From: Dipteronia dyeriana
Lineage: Eukaryota > Streptophyta > Magnoliopsida > Sapindales > Sapindaceae
Direction of reading: 5' to 3'
Length of the DNA stretch: 64,000 nt
Assembly (NCBI GenBank): GCA_032871835.1
Contig: CM065298.1
Location: forward strand, 71,142,154-71,206,153
Part shown: one piece after another, positions 1-11,667 of the stretch
Numbering within the stretch: position 1 is the first letter of the stretch
Layout: each line of letters begins with the position of its first letter
Program-made: the position numbers and the translations under genes
Notes under the pieces: model-generated
Told to the model about the DNA's origin: nothing
The model's database searches: none
What the model saw: only the letters and a program-made list of their open reading frames with translations

Positions 1-1213
1 TTGTTACCTTGTGCATTTTTGTTGTTTGCATTTTGTGTGTTGCATTACATTTGCATCTTCATATCATTTATTACCCTCAAACACTATGAGTGGAAATGAA
101 AATAGTCATGAGGGAGCCTCAAGCACAAGACCTCTTTTGCTCAATGGGGTGAACTATTCTTCTTGGAAGGGCAAGATGGAAGCCTATCTTTGCCAAATAG
201 ATGATCGTACTTGGATGACTATTGAAGATGGGTATATTCCTCCAACAATGACCAATGAAAATGGTGTAAAAGCTCTCAAGCCCAAGTCTAGTTGGAGTAC
301 TCAAGAATTTGAAGCATACAAGTGGAACAACAAGGCAATGCATGCCATCCTTTACGCCATGGACAATAATCAATACAAGTTGGTCCAAAACACTAGGATT
401 GCAAATGAGGCTTGGGAAATTCTTCAAACGACACATGAGGGAACCGAGGTAGTCAAGGACTCGAAGCTTCAAGTCCTCCAAGTGCAATTTAAGATGATTA
501 GGATGGAGAAGCATGAATGCTTCAATGACTTCCAAGTGAAGTTGATAGATATTGTCAACCAAAGCCATCAACTTGGTGACCCCTATTCAAATAGGAGAGT
601 CAGCAAAAAAATTATGAGGTCACTTCTGTCAAGGTTCGAATCAATGGTGACGGCACTTGAAGAGAATAGTGAGTACAAGAATATGAAGCCAAGTGAAGTC
701 ATTGGAAGACTTCTAGCTTATGAGTCAAGATGGAACACCTCACCCACACCTCCAAAGAAGCAAAAGAGCATTGCCTTGAAGACCACCAAGGTTGAAGAAG
801 AGGAGGAGAACTCGGATGAAGAAATGGCCTTCATGGTTAAAAGATTCAAGAAATTCATGAAGTTTGAGAGGAAAGGTTTTGGGTCAAAGGGAAAGGAAGT
901 GAAAAAGAAATCTCTCTTCAAGAAGATTGAAAAGTCTCAAGAAAGTGATTCCAAGAAGGGCATTCAATGCTACGAATGCAGTGGTTTTGGTCACATTGCT
1001 CCAAAATGTGCAAATTTGTAGAAAAAGAAAAAGGGGAAGGCGATGATGATGGTTGCCACTTGGAGTGATAGTGAAGACTTAGAAGAGGAATAAAAAACTT
1101 CGGATGATGAAGGTAAAGTTTCAAACTTCATTGCTTTCATAACATCTCATAATAGCAAGGAAGTTGTGAGTGATAAGGAAGAAGTAGATAACTCTAGTGA
1201 TGAGAGTACCTCT
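1..1213 (+). pseudogene. Truncated Ty1/copia gag fragment (SIRE-like)
   Basis: The open frame 11-1021 matches, almost residue for residue, the gag of the fuller copia element at 11668-12600. It shares the N-terminal MSGN start (ATG near 86), the LLNGVNYxSWKGKMEAY block, and a CCHC zinc knuckle (CYECSGFGHIAPKC, about 967-1008) that binds RNA in the capsid protein. A stop follows the knuckle at 1019. The homologous reading continues past it with further stops to 1213, where similarity ends abruptly at a TGTTAGG motif. No protease, integrase or RT follows. This is a remnant of the same family as the 9868 element. The window edge cuts its 5' side. Confidence 0.85.
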
Positions 1214-3062
1214 GTTAGGTTTTATATTTGTGTTGGCTTGATTCCATAACAAAACGCTCTTTGTTTGTATTGCTTAGTTGCTTAGGTGGTTCGTGATTAG
1301 ATCGGTCTTTAATGATGGAAAGCGACTTCGCATGCAAAATTTGTCTTCAAGAGGATATATGCTTACTTGGATGCTAAGGTATCAAGATTCTTCCTCCTCT
1401 TGCAAGGTGTAGGTGCACACACACACAATTCATACATTTGTGTCCCTGCATCATAGCGCATCATTTGGTATAACACTATCACACACTTGAATCAATAAAC
1501 CTTGAATCAATAATAGTCATTTAAGCACATAAACAAGATTTGGTATAAAAAATTCATTCTAGAATCATAACATGTGATCAATAGAATTCCTAGCAAGAAA
1601 TATAGAGCATGTAATCACAACTATTCAATTAAAACATATCAAGCTTTAAATATACAATAAAATTGTGCTAATCATAAAAATGGTCAAATCAAAGACCTAT
1701 CACATGTATAGACTATTTTCAAATAAAATCAATCAATCAAAGCTCAAAATAGCCCTAGAAAAAAGGCTAGCACAATACAAAACACAAACATGTGAAAACA
1801 TAGGTTTTTACAAAAACCTAACTCAACATGTAAGATTCAATCAAGGCTCAATCTAGCTTCTATAGAGTTCAAAACTCTACTCAAAGTAAACACAATATAC
1901 ATACAAGTATTAAAGAAGAAAACACAAGGTAATTGAAGATTTAAAGCTCAAAAATCAAAAGAGAAATCAATACCTCAAGTGAAATTTGTGTAGTACGGTT
2001 TTTGTGTGTTAACCTACAGAAAACCTAATCAAATGGCTCCAAACTCATATGGAAAAAATAGAGAACTGGTAGAAGAGAAATCTTTAGCATAAATCACTCA
2101 AATCGGGAATCGAATGAAAAAGATATGAAGTGGATCATAGGAAAGTTGGAGATAAAATTTGTTGCACAAGATTTTCAAGTTTTTCTTCTTGGAAAAGAAT
2201 GAGAGGGAAATGAGAACTTAATGGGAAAATTAAAAGAGGGAATTGATGGACCAATAAGAAGAGGACACTTCTGCATCCCATGGAGGTTCATGGGCCTCAA
2301 TGGGGGCAGACGACCTCCTTTTCCGTGGAGGTCGATGAGCCTCCATGGGAAAGAGGGGGGATGTCCCCTACCTTTTTCCTTAAGACTCCTTCAGTCTTTT
2401 AGCCATATCTCTAACCTTCGGACTCCGATTTTGAATCCGTTTTTAGATTACAAACTAAGACTCTCTCATGTACAAAATACATCAAGAAATTTTATTCAAA
2501 AAAATATGGTATTCAATCTTGAAAATCATATATGAAAACCATGCATGATAAAATCATGAAAAGTTTCTTAACTTCCTAATTTGAACTCAAAACTTAATGA
2601 ATGAGTAACCGAAATGACCGAAAATCAATATGGAATATTATAAGTACAAATTCAAGTATAATATCGTACAAATACAATAAAATGATCACAAAAACACACA
2701 AGTATGTAATTTTCTAGAAATAGTCCAGAACATGCAAATTCAACACTTGTCACCTTTTTTAAAATCTAATGCATGTGCATACATGAATAAGTGTGTGCAT
2801 GTGTTATACTAAATTTTGCACAACTATACAGGGACACTAATGTATGCTATGTGTGTGTGCCTAGGTCTTGCAAGAGGAAAGAGGTCTCAATATACCTTTA
2901 GCTTTGAAATGAAGCTTTGTTCCTCTTGTAGCCATCACTTTGCTTGAATTGTTGTCCATTTTGCTTGAAGCTTGATGATCCTTAATCCTAGAAAACAAAT
3001 AAATACAAAGCAAATATTGTTTTGATATAGAATTATACCAACATAAGACTTATAAACCTAAC
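1214..3062. mobile_element. Unclassified 1.85 kb unit with long inverted terminal arms
   Basis: The unit begins TGTTAGGTTT and ends AAACCTAACA. The left arm (1214 to about 1500) resembles the reverse complement of the right arm (about 2770-3062) over nearly 290 bases, including a GTGTCCCTG motif, a CA-rich run and a CCTCTTGCAAG motif. The interior is AT-rich with no convincing protein. Near 2270-2365 there is a GC-rich stretch repeating CATGGAGG and CCATGG. It could be a class II element with long terminal repeats, or two head-to-head LTR pieces. The left flank is copia gag and the right flank is gypsy integrase, so it is not a simple insertion into either. Confidence 0.45.
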
Positions 3063-3433
3063 AGCCAAGGGGCTGAAATAGAGTTTTACTCACCTAGGGG
3101 AAGATGAGACACGTGTGCAAGTCTTTGACATTTATCGCAAGTTTTCATATTCTTTTGTGAATCGGATTGCATAGTGGGCCAATAGTATCAGGCCGTGATT
3201 ACTCTTTTCTACAGACTTCTTGCACCCGAGAGGTTTTCACACTCTTCGCAGTTAAGGCTTTTGAGAATGTCGTGCACCTCACGGGGTGTGACACATCTCA
3301 AATATGGAGATGTGAAATATTGTTTGTAAAGCTTACCGTATAAGATGCAGAACTTTGCCAACTTGGATTTAATTTTTCTCTCTTCAGCCAGTCGTTTGGT
3401 AGGATGTCGGCCTATAAGTAGTTTATTATTGGG
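3063..3433 (-). pseudogene. Integrase N-terminal fragment (gypsy)
   Basis: Translation of the minus strand just after the second RNase H shows a degraded integrase zinc-binding region. A YLRCVTPREVHDIL block is followed by a CDKCQR motif (about 3115-3160), where the HHCC finger normally ends. The frame contains stops and is truncated at 3063, so the DDE catalytic core is absent. The identification rests on motif order and on position after RNase H. Confidence 0.6.
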
Positions 3434-3916
3434 TCAATCCAGCTTGAACCGTCGCTGACAGGTGTAACATTTTTTTTCACCATGAATTGCAGGTAATAGT
3501 AGGTGCACAATAGGTATGGACTTAATGTTATCAGCCTGAGATGTCGCTCCCAGATTTGCTAGAGTGTCTGCTAGAGCATTTTCTGTTCTTGGTACTTGTG
3601 ATATAGAAAAGTTGTCGGACATCGATTCTAGTTGCTTGGTTTTGGCCAAGTATGCCACCATTCTTTTATCCTTGGCTTCGTATGCCTCATTCATATCAAC
3701 TAGCTGAGAGTCGCTTTGTACCTGTATATTTTTTATGCCTAAGAGTTTTGCTAGGTCGAGCCCAGTAATCAATGCCTCGTATTCTGCTTCGTTATTGGTC
3801 GTGCAGAAATTGCAATGAATTGATTGCTCCAGATTTTCACCTTGTGGAGACTTGAGTACGACTTCGTGCCCACTTCCTTTTATGTTGTTGGATCTGTCGA
3901 TATGTAGGATGCACAT
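3434..3916 (-). pseudogene. Second RNase H domain of gypsy pol
   Basis: The 160-residue frame has the RNase H fold signatures in order: an acidic strand (LHIDRS), a glutamate helix (NNEAEYEAL) and an aspartate strand (VQSDSQLV), then LADTLANLGA. These correspond to the D-E-D metal-binding residues that cleave RNA in an RNA-DNA hybrid. The first motif has drifted (D-R-S where D-G-S is usual). It lies downstream of a separate pol RNase H (4034-4372), giving the dual RNase H arrangement of Tat elements. It is a domain of a broken polyprotein, not a free gene. Confidence 0.75.
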
Positions 3917-4033
3917 TTCGTCTGTAGGGCTCTCAGCCAGGGCTATTAATTATTGTTCAACCTGTAAATGTTCATTAGGCGTAAAATTTGTGATAAATTT
4001 AGTGAGTACCTGTGATTTTAACGATGATCACGG

Positions 4034-4828
4034 TTAAAAGGTGATATCGTGTTTGCTGAGTTTGACTGCCCACTTTTTCAATCGACCTGAAAGTTCATAT
4101 TTACGCAATATATTTTTAAATGGGTAGCGAGTTAAAACCTTGATCAGATGACACTGGAAATATGACCTTAGCTTACGCGTGACTATGACAAGTGCTAGTG
4201 CTAGTTTTTCTAGCCGGCTGTATCTGGTTTCAGTGTCGAGTAGAGCCTTACTCACATAATACACTAGATGTTGCAAGTTTTCTTGGTCTCTGACCAATAC
4301 TGCACTCATTGCGGTGTCGGATACTGTCAGGTATAGGTATAATGTCTTTTTATCTTCTGGCTTCAACATCAATGGAGTCGAGGCTAGATACTCCTTTAAT
4401 TCTTATAATGCTTTCTCGCACTCTTCATTTCACTCGAACATCTTTTTTTTCCTTAGGGTGTTGAAAAATGGCTGGCATTGTTCGGGTGACTTGGAGATGA
4501 ACCTGTTAAGGGCTGCTACTCGACTTGTAAGCTTTTGGACTTCTTTAATGCACTTAGGAGACTCGATTGCTTTAATCAACCGAATTTGATCTGGGTTGGC
4601 TTCAATCCCTCTTTGGGTCACCAGGTAACCTAAAATTTTACCAGAAGAGACACCAAATGAGCATGTAGTGGGATTAAGTTTCATAATGTAATTGTCGAGC
4701 ACTTCGAACGATTGCTCTAAATGCTCTATACGTTGTGGAGTGGTAAACTATTTGACCAGCATGTCATCGATATAGACTTCCATAGTCAATCCGAGCATAT
4801 CAGATAATATCTTATTAACCGGTCGTTA
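4034..4828 (-). pseudogene. Reverse transcriptase C-terminal half and pol RNase H (gypsy)
   Basis: The minus strand encodes the YIDDM catalytic box of RT (near 4770), the connection segment in 4430-4702 (CSFGVSSGKILGYLVTQRGI) and then a pol RNase H in 4034-4372 (VYYVSKALLDTETRYS, and K near RPYF-type sequence). In-frame stops fall after the YIDDM box and between the segments. The 5' half of the RT lies on the other side of the solo LTR. Family knowledge: this enzyme copies the element RNA into DNA and RNase H removes the template. This copy cannot do so. Confidence 0.8.
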
Positions 4829-5208
4829 TGTTTCGCAACGGAAACAGGATTTTAATTTTTTTTTTTTTTTGCAACTTGTAAACCATATACAACATATAAG
4901 AATATATAAAAATGGATTTAAACCATACCCTTGATGCTAACTCCTACGTTTCTTTAAGATTTATTCTGATTAAGAACCACCAAATCTTTCTCGCTATATC
5001 CCACAATCTGATAACCGTGTGTGGGCACGTTACGATCTTCTAGGAACATACAGAAGGATGCAAAGGCTTGAAGAATAGAACTCCTTTTCTTCTTGACAAA
5101 TTCGGTCACCACAAGCAAGAATAATTTTATTTTTCTTTTGGCCGATATCTTCCTAGACTTTCTAGGGTTTTACTTTTTGTGTTTTTTTTGTTCAAAGAAT
5201 CACCATTA

Positions 5209-5259
<51 letters not shown>

Positions 5260-5408
5260 TAGATACAAATCATTTTCCAAATATATTTCCATATATTTAA
5301 ACATGATATAAATGTATGAGACAGGTATATAGAATGAATAAACTACTTCTTTTATTAATGTTTCATTCACATTTACAAATTACAAGTGTTAGGGCATAAA
5401 CCCCAACA
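4829..5408 (-). mobile_element. Solo LTR (copia-type) inserted in the gypsy RT
   Basis: On the minus strand it starts TGTTGGGGTTTATGCCCTAA, the same start as the LTRs at 43705 and 48850, and continues with AATTTGTAAATG. It ends near CCGTTGCGAAACA, giving TG...CA ends and a length of 580 bases. An internal stretch (CGTGCCCACACACGG, then a GATATAGCGAGAAAGAT motif) also parallels the end of the LTR at 48850-50994. No internal coding region accompanies it, so it is a solo LTR left by LTR-LTR recombination. Gypsy RT sequence is present on both sides. I could not resolve a clean target duplication. Confidence 0.7.
5210..5251. repeat. (AT)n microsatellite
   Basis: About 42 bases of pure AT dinucleotides inside the solo LTR, in the middle of its sequence. 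Confidence 0.95.
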
Positions 5409-5990
5409 TATCGCACCTGAATTTTTAAGACCAAAGAGCATAACTTTATAACAAAAAATACCTCGCTTGGTGATGAATTGTTTTCTCTTGGTAGTCCGGA
5501 TGCATGAGGATCTGGTTGTAATCGGAGTAGGTGTCCATGAAGCTTAATAGTTTATGCCCTATTGTGGTGTCGATCAGCATATTGATGCGAAGAAGTGGGA
5601 ATGGGTCCTTGGGGCAAGCCTTGCTGAAGTATGTGAAGTCAATGCAAATGCATTATTTTCCATTCTTCTTTTTTACGATCACGACGCTTGCCAACCAGTC
5701 TGGGTATTTCACTTATTTGATTGATCTGATGTCGATCAGCTTTTAGACCTCTTCATTGGTGATTTTATTTCTTTGTGGTGTGAACTTTCTCCTCTCTTTT
5801 TTTACTGGCGGATGAGCAGGGTCTACTTGCAAATGATAAACAATTACCTATGGGTCGATTCTGACCATATCCGAGTACGACCAAGTGAAGTTGTCGTGGT
5901 GCTTTTTCAAGAAGTCGATCAATTGTTTCTAGGTCTCCTTGGGTAACCTCGAACCTATTTGGACTTTATACTCTAGTTGTTTTGGGTCGA
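5409..5990 (-). pseudogene. Reverse transcriptase N-terminal half (gypsy)
   Basis: Minus-strand translation gives RT palm and finger signatures: a WSYSDMVRIDP block (near 5880), KACPKDPFPLLRI (near 5600), LLSFMDTYSDYNQI (near 5540) and the LKNSGA segment at the very edge of the solo LTR (5415-5435). Several in-frame stops are present. Together with 4034-4828 this is one RT separated by a 580-base insertion. Confidence 0.75.
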
Positions 5991-6049
5991 TTGATATTTC
6001 ATCGAGATCCTCAATATTAGGCTTGTTTGACATCGACTCGACCATAGTT

Positions 6050-6777
6050 TCATGTAGTTGCTATAACTGCTCTTTCCTTTCTTTCATAGCATTTTGGTAG
6101 CATTCCTGGTTGCTCTTTATTCGCGTTTGATTTCATGAACTCCCTACCTGATAGGGAATTGATCATTTGGTGATAGGTCGAGGGGATCGTTTTCATCTTG
6201 TGAATCCATGGTATGTCCAATATTGCATTATACGGGGATTGATAGTCGAGCACTAAGAAATTGACATACAGTCTCACTCCTCCATCGTAAACTAGTAGTA
6301 CAATCTCACTTAGCGTGCTCTTATGCTCACCGCTGAATCCTATTAGTACCGTCGATTGATGACAGATTTTAGATTCCTCGACCTGCATTTCTTTGAATGC
6401 ACAAGTAAATAAAATGTTACAAGAGCTACCATTATCGATTAAAATTCTTTTAGTTAAGCAATTAGCAATATGTAAAGAAATGACTAAAGCATCATGGTGA
6501 AGAGAAAAAAAACCTGATTTGTCGGATTGCTTGAATACAATAATCCCATCGACCTTCGACTTGTGCTCCCTATCGAACTGGATTTTTGTTTAAACAATTG
6601 TCGAGTGTGCCTCTTTACAGCTGTGTAGCTCACGACGCTAACCATTGAGCCACCTGTAATATAGTTGATAATTATTTTTGGTTGAGGCAGTGCTGGTGGG
6701 CTGTCATCCGGATTGGCTTGTTGCTTCTCGTCGCGTTGAGCGACAGTCTCCTTACCCTTATCGGTCAAGTACTCCAA
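6050..6777 (-). pseudogene. Gag-protease linker and aspartic protease remnant (gypsy)
   Basis: Frames 6484-6777 and 6050-6388 carry the Tat-type region downstream of gag (a PKIIINYITGG segment), then a protease C-terminal part with the YNAILDIPWIHK block characteristic of retropepsin-like domains in plant gypsy pol. The active-site D-S/T-G is not recognisable in the surviving frame. A region between the two frames is shifted. Confidence 0.65.
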
Positions 6778-6798
6778 CAGGTGTCCTCACTTCAAAAG

Positions 6799-7700
6799 TT
6801 ATTTTACTTCTAGATTTAGGGCAATGCAATCTTCTGTTCGATGGTCGTGATCTCCATGAAACTCGTATCGAAAGTGCACATCTCGAAGCTCTGGTGGAGC
6901 ATTCATTTTTCTCTGGCACTTGACGGCCCTCCCCATATCTTTCATCACTATTACAAGGTTGGTTGATTCGATGATGAGATTGTATTCCGGGATTAGAGCT
7001 TGTAATCGACTAGTTCTATGTGGGTTTTGATCGTATAACCTCTTATCGTTTGGTCCGTTATAGTGAGAGTTATTGTTACGTCGATTCCCCATTGGATAGG
7101 GTTCGACCTTCTTATAGGTGAATCTGTGATTGACACGGTCATTGCACTTGTTGTAGTTTTTAGTCTTTTCTATATAGTTCGTTTCATCCTCTTCCCATTT
7201 AATATGTGCCTATGCTTTTGCTAAAACGTCCATCATCTTGCATGGGTATTTTGTCAGTTTTTTGTACAGGTCAGAGTCAAAATGGAGTCCTTTCCTAAAG
7301 GTTGAGATTGCGGTAGCCTGGCTGCAATGAGGGATCTTCACATTTTCTCTGTTGAATCGTCCAACATACGCTCTTAGATTTTCGCCTAACCTTTAGGTTA
7401 TCGTGTAAAGGTCATATGACTGCTTTTCAAGCTTTCGATTGCTCCACAAACGTATCTATAAGCTGTGCAAAAGAGGTAATAGAATTATTAGGCAAATTAG
7501 TGTACCTTTATAAGGCGGGGCCACCTAGGTTGGATCCGAATGCTTTGCACATGCATGCCTTCCTGAGGTTACGTGGGATCACTGCAGTAAACACCAGTTG
7601 CTTGTATTGTGCAATCTGGTCATATGGATCTGTTGTGCTCTTGAACTGCTTAATGTTTGAAAGCTAAGCTTCTTGTGCATCTCAACAAGGGCAATGACAT
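6799..7700 (-). pseudogene. Gypsy gag remnant
   Basis: Minus-strand translation contains capsid signatures (MCKAFGSNLGGPAL near 7540, YTNLPNNSITSFAQL near 7480, ENLRAYVGRFN near 7370) and the C-terminal zinc-like segment FHGDHDHRTEDC (about 6805-6850), which takes the place of a CCHC knuckle in Tat gag. Stops occur in each block. Only its relation to the pol genes downstream on the same strand gives it meaning. Confidence 0.7.
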
Positions 7701-8977
7701 TGACGAAGGGAGAGTCCATGAAGCTGTTCGTTGTGCTTTTCTTGATTGGTGCTTGGAATCCAGGAATTCTTTGAATAAGGGCTTATATTTCTACGAACTT
7801 GCGAGAAATCTCAGGGTTAACGTAGACATGTAGACCCATATTAAATTTTAACAGATTTGGAGTCAATTGTAACGATACAGGGGTCCAGAAAATAATCTCT
7901 TGTTACGGGTCGACATTTAGGTTTGGTGCCTATGGTATTTCTTGTTGGATTTGCAAATTGGGCAGATCTACGTCAACTCAAACAGTTTGTGTCGTGACCT
8001 GGCTGGCGTTCACCTCCAGGTTTTAAGTACTCGCGGGTGCAATCGAGGTCATCCTGTTAATATTCTATTCGCTATTGATTGTTAGGATTGGTGGTTCAAG
8101 CGTCACATTGTCGGGTGCCCCATCGATTATGGCCTATAATTCAACATTTTGAGTTCGAACTGTAGAGTTTTCCGTTTTGAGTACCCGCAGTTTTTCTGCA
8201 TTCGTAGCCATCTGGGCGGTTAGCGTAGCGATTTGCTCCTCTGCAGTAAGGACATTTCCAACTCCTGAAAATTTGGAAGTCGTTCGTTCGATGCAACTGG
8301 TTGTCTATGAAGCTACAATGGACCCTAGAGTGTGGCTTTAAACTGTAAATGGTCGATCTACAATTAGAGTGGATTGGGTCGGATTCGAGTTAAGCCAAAA
8401 CAAATTGGTCTAACCGGCCGAATCGGACGAGTCGTCTGCTCCAAGAACCTACAAAAATGATGAAAACAAACAAATAACAGAAAAACGAAAGGGATGATGT
8501 GGTCGACTTGGCCTTAGGTATGCTTAGGCTGAGCGTCTGGGGGTGGATGATTTTGGATTGAAGTTGGATGGATTCCTACTTCTATAGAATTTCGGCACAC
8601 GAAAGCTTTAGTTCAATGAACCAAAATCAGAATTCCCTTTCAGTAAGGGAATGGTATTATTTATAGGCTTCCCATAACCTTGGATGTTGGGGAACTATTG
8701 GGGAATATCCCTGAAATCCCAACCGGATTTCAAGGGATCTTATCGTTGCTTTACCAGTTCAAACTTGTAAAATGTTATCCACGATTTTAATGTTTCACTT
8801 GAAACAAATGAGTGACCAAGTATAATGGTAATTCTGTTAGGTCGACCCGGATCAGTTGGGCCTAGCCCAGGCCTGACTTGAAATTGTTAATGGGCTTTAA
8901 TCGTAGGGCTCAAAAGCCATTTTTCGTTACCACAACGTTGAGGACGTTCCTATATTGATATGTCCCTTAAACCTATA
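7701..8977 (-). other. 5' portion of the minus-strand gypsy element and unassigned flank
   Basis: No intact frame. The first few hundred bases probably continue the gag N-terminus or leader of the minus-strand gypsy element. From about 8450 to 8977 I see neither an LTR end nor a primer binding site that I can defend. Confidence 0.4.
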
Positions 8978-9159
8978 GGGTGTGTTTGACACGAAGAAGG
9001 GACAGGACAAGGTGAGACTGGATTGTACTGGATAGGACATAACATGTTGTTCTATGTTGTGTTTTGAAGGCTTGGACAGAACTACAAACTGTACCGTTAT
9101 GCATTTGGTATGGTTAGGACAGGAAGGAATAAGAGATTCAAATGACTAGAGTACCCCTC

Positions 9160-9262
9160 TTATATATATAACAACATAGACAATATATATATATATATAT
9201 ATATATTATTGTATAGGTAATAATAGTATTATATATATAATAATAATTAATATAGAATATAT

Positions 9263-9297
<35 letters not shown>

Positions 9298-9705
9298 TAT
9301 TATATTTATATTACATTTGTATTTTACATAATATATATATTATAATAATAATAATATATATTTATATTACATATATATTAATAATACATATTAATATATA
9401 TATATATATTTATATGAAATATATTATATTATATATATAATATAATATAACATATGTAATATAAATATATATATATATATATATATTTATTATATTATAT
9501 ACATATATTAACACATAATATAATATATATATATAAATTAATATGTATTATTAATATATATATTATAATATATATATATATATATTAATAACATATAAAT
9601 ATATTATATATAATTTTAAATATAATATATATATATATATATATATTTTAGGATATATATAATATAATATATTTAATATATATGTAATATATATATTTAT
9701 ATATC

Positions 9706-9756
<51 letters not shown>

Positions 9757-9840
9757 CAATATAATATATTATTAAATAACATATAATATTCTATATGTAA
9801 TTATAATATATAATATAATTTATAAATTATTGGACATGAT
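9160..9840. repeat. Long AT-rich low-complexity tract
   Basis: About 680 bases made almost wholly of A and T, with AT dinucleotide runs, TAATAATAA runs and short palindromes. It lies in the left part of the split inverted-repeat element, just before the copia LTR. No gene is possible here. Confidence 0.95.
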
Positions 9841-9867
9841 TGTAATTGTTTAAAAATTCAAAGGGTA

Positions 9868-11528
9868 TGTTAGTTCCTCGATTTTTGATTGGCTTATTTC
9901 GATTGACAAACCACATTTGGGGATAGTTATGTAAGGGGAGTTTAGGTCGTCTTTGCTCGTGATCAAGTTCAAGCTTTAAAGGCATATCACTTGTTTAACT
10001 GTTTGAAGAGATTTAGTTGCACACACACACGAACATGCATTTGTATTGACATGCATTTATTCCTTGTTTCTCAATGCTCATGTATGCATTCCTTCACAAT
10101 CGCACTTGCACTTCATGTATTTTTTTTTTTTGCATCTATGATTGCATTTATGTTTCCATGATCATGTATTGCTTTTAATCATATGATTACTTATTGTGTG
10201 CATTGAGTTAGATTTGGTTTGGTTATTTTGAGTAATGTGTCTAGTTTCAAAAGAATTGTTTTCAATGATTTAAGTATTTTTCAAAACTGACATTTGTATG
10301 GTAACTTTTTCTATAGTCATCCAAATCACATTCTGTTAATTGGAGTAGAAATTAGACTTCCATACCTTTCCAACAGTATATTATACAAAAGGTTTCGAAT
10401 TCGTTTGGTCATGTTTTGATATGCTTGAATTTCAAGGTGGAGTGCTGAGAGCAGATTTCGCTCAACGTTTCGCCCCCTCCAGGGGAGAAACCAGCAAGGA
10501 AATTGTGGCAACCCTTTTTGCTCCCAAACTTTTCACCCCCTCAAGGGGCGAAAATCCTATTTGGGCAAAAACGTCTTTTCTTGTGCAATTCATTTTTACA
10601 CCTTATATATATCATCTTCTTCCCAAATCATACCTAGAGCTCTGAAATTGAATCCCCAAGAGAGAGAAATTGAATCCTAGAGAGAGAGAGAGCTCCAAGA
10701 ACTTATTTTTTACTCAACCAAACTTAAAATCACAATCATCAAGCATCATCAAGCATCTTTCAAGAATGGGTCTCTTGTTTGTTCATGACTAGGTATTCTC
10801 TACATGCTCTAAACTTCATAGTTTCATTATTAAGACATTTATACCTAGGGTTTTAGTCTTTATTGCATATTAAATGTTTGCTTGTATGTTTAATTGCTTT
10901 TATGACATGCTTGTGTATTGATTGTTGGTTGAGATGCATTAATTTGTGATAGCTAGAAATTAGGACGTTTTTACCCTTCTAGCTAATTCTTCTTGCTTTT
11001 TCATTTAGAACATTGATATCTGGGATTTGCTTTAATTATCATTATTAATCCTAGACAAGCATGAATGTCTTGACTTAACATTTTTGCATATTGAATATTC
11101 TTGCATTTTCACTTAGATTGCCATTATCTCTTCATTGTTGATTAAGCTTGTCGCATTGTGATTAGTGCACAAGGTTGGTGATCCAAAATCACTATTAAGG
11201 CCCGCTGGGTAGAGTGAAAGAGTTAGTAGCTAGAGGGTTAGACGGGAGGTCAACCTAGGTTGTAAACTTTCTCTCAATAGTGGATTTTGAGGATCGAGTG
11301 TGGCGCACTGAACAGCCCATGGTTTTTCCTATTTGGAGGGTTTCCAAGTATATATTGCTTGTTGTTATTGTTTCATATTTGTTATCTTTTAATTGAGCAC
11401 TTAGTTGAATGTGGTGGAATTGATAATATTGATTAATTCACAAATTTGGTAATCTATCGAATTTAAACCTATTCACCCCCCCCCCCCCCTTTTCTAGGTT
11501 ATAGACACACACTGTCTAGGGAATTTCA
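9868..11528 (+). repeat. 5' LTR of the SIRE-like element
   Basis: Starts TGTTAGTTCC and ends GGGAATTTCA directly before the primer binding site, 1661 bases. It shares nearly all its length with the 3' LTR but lacks about 190 bases present at 18280-18495, and carries only one copy of a 264-base block that is tripled in the 3' LTR. It contains a hairpin-forming CGCCCCCTCCAGGGG motif near 10470 and a poly-C run at 11467-11488. Confidence 0.9.
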
Positions 11529-11530
11529 AT

Positions 11531-11542
11531 TGGTATCAGAGC
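11531..11542 (+). other. Primer binding site (initiator tRNA-Met)
   Basis: TGGTATCAGAGC lies two bases after the 5' LTR. It is complementary to the 3' end of plant initiator tRNA-Met, which primes minus-strand DNA synthesis in most plant copia elements. Confidence 0.93.
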
Positions 11543-11667
11543 GGGTGCCTATATATACTTAGGCGATCCGTGCTTTGTGTGTGTCTTGTTGGTTGCATTT
11601 TTTATTGTTTGTTTGTTGGTTTTTGTATGGCATTGCATTTGCATTACATTCATTACCCTTATACACT

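Larger units (their letters stand above)
3063..8900 (-). mobile_element. Decayed Ty3/gypsy element, Tat-type, minus strand (right end approximate)
   Basis: Reading the minus strand from right to left gives gag, protease, reverse transcriptase, RNase H, a second RNase H, then the start of integrase. That order, with an extra RNase H after the pol RNase H, is typical of the plant Tat lineage. Every domain carries stops or frameshifts. The integrase is cut at 3063 by the neighbouring inverted-arm unit, and the RT is split by a solo LTR at 4829-5408. I found no LTR of its own: the downstream one is lost, and the upstream end (somewhere between 8300 and 8977) is not resolved. Confidence 0.8.

Noticed and set aside
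119..571. Minus-strand frame opposite the copia gag
   Set aside because: It is the shadow of the gag reading frame; the same shadow recurs at 11719-12018 in the related element.
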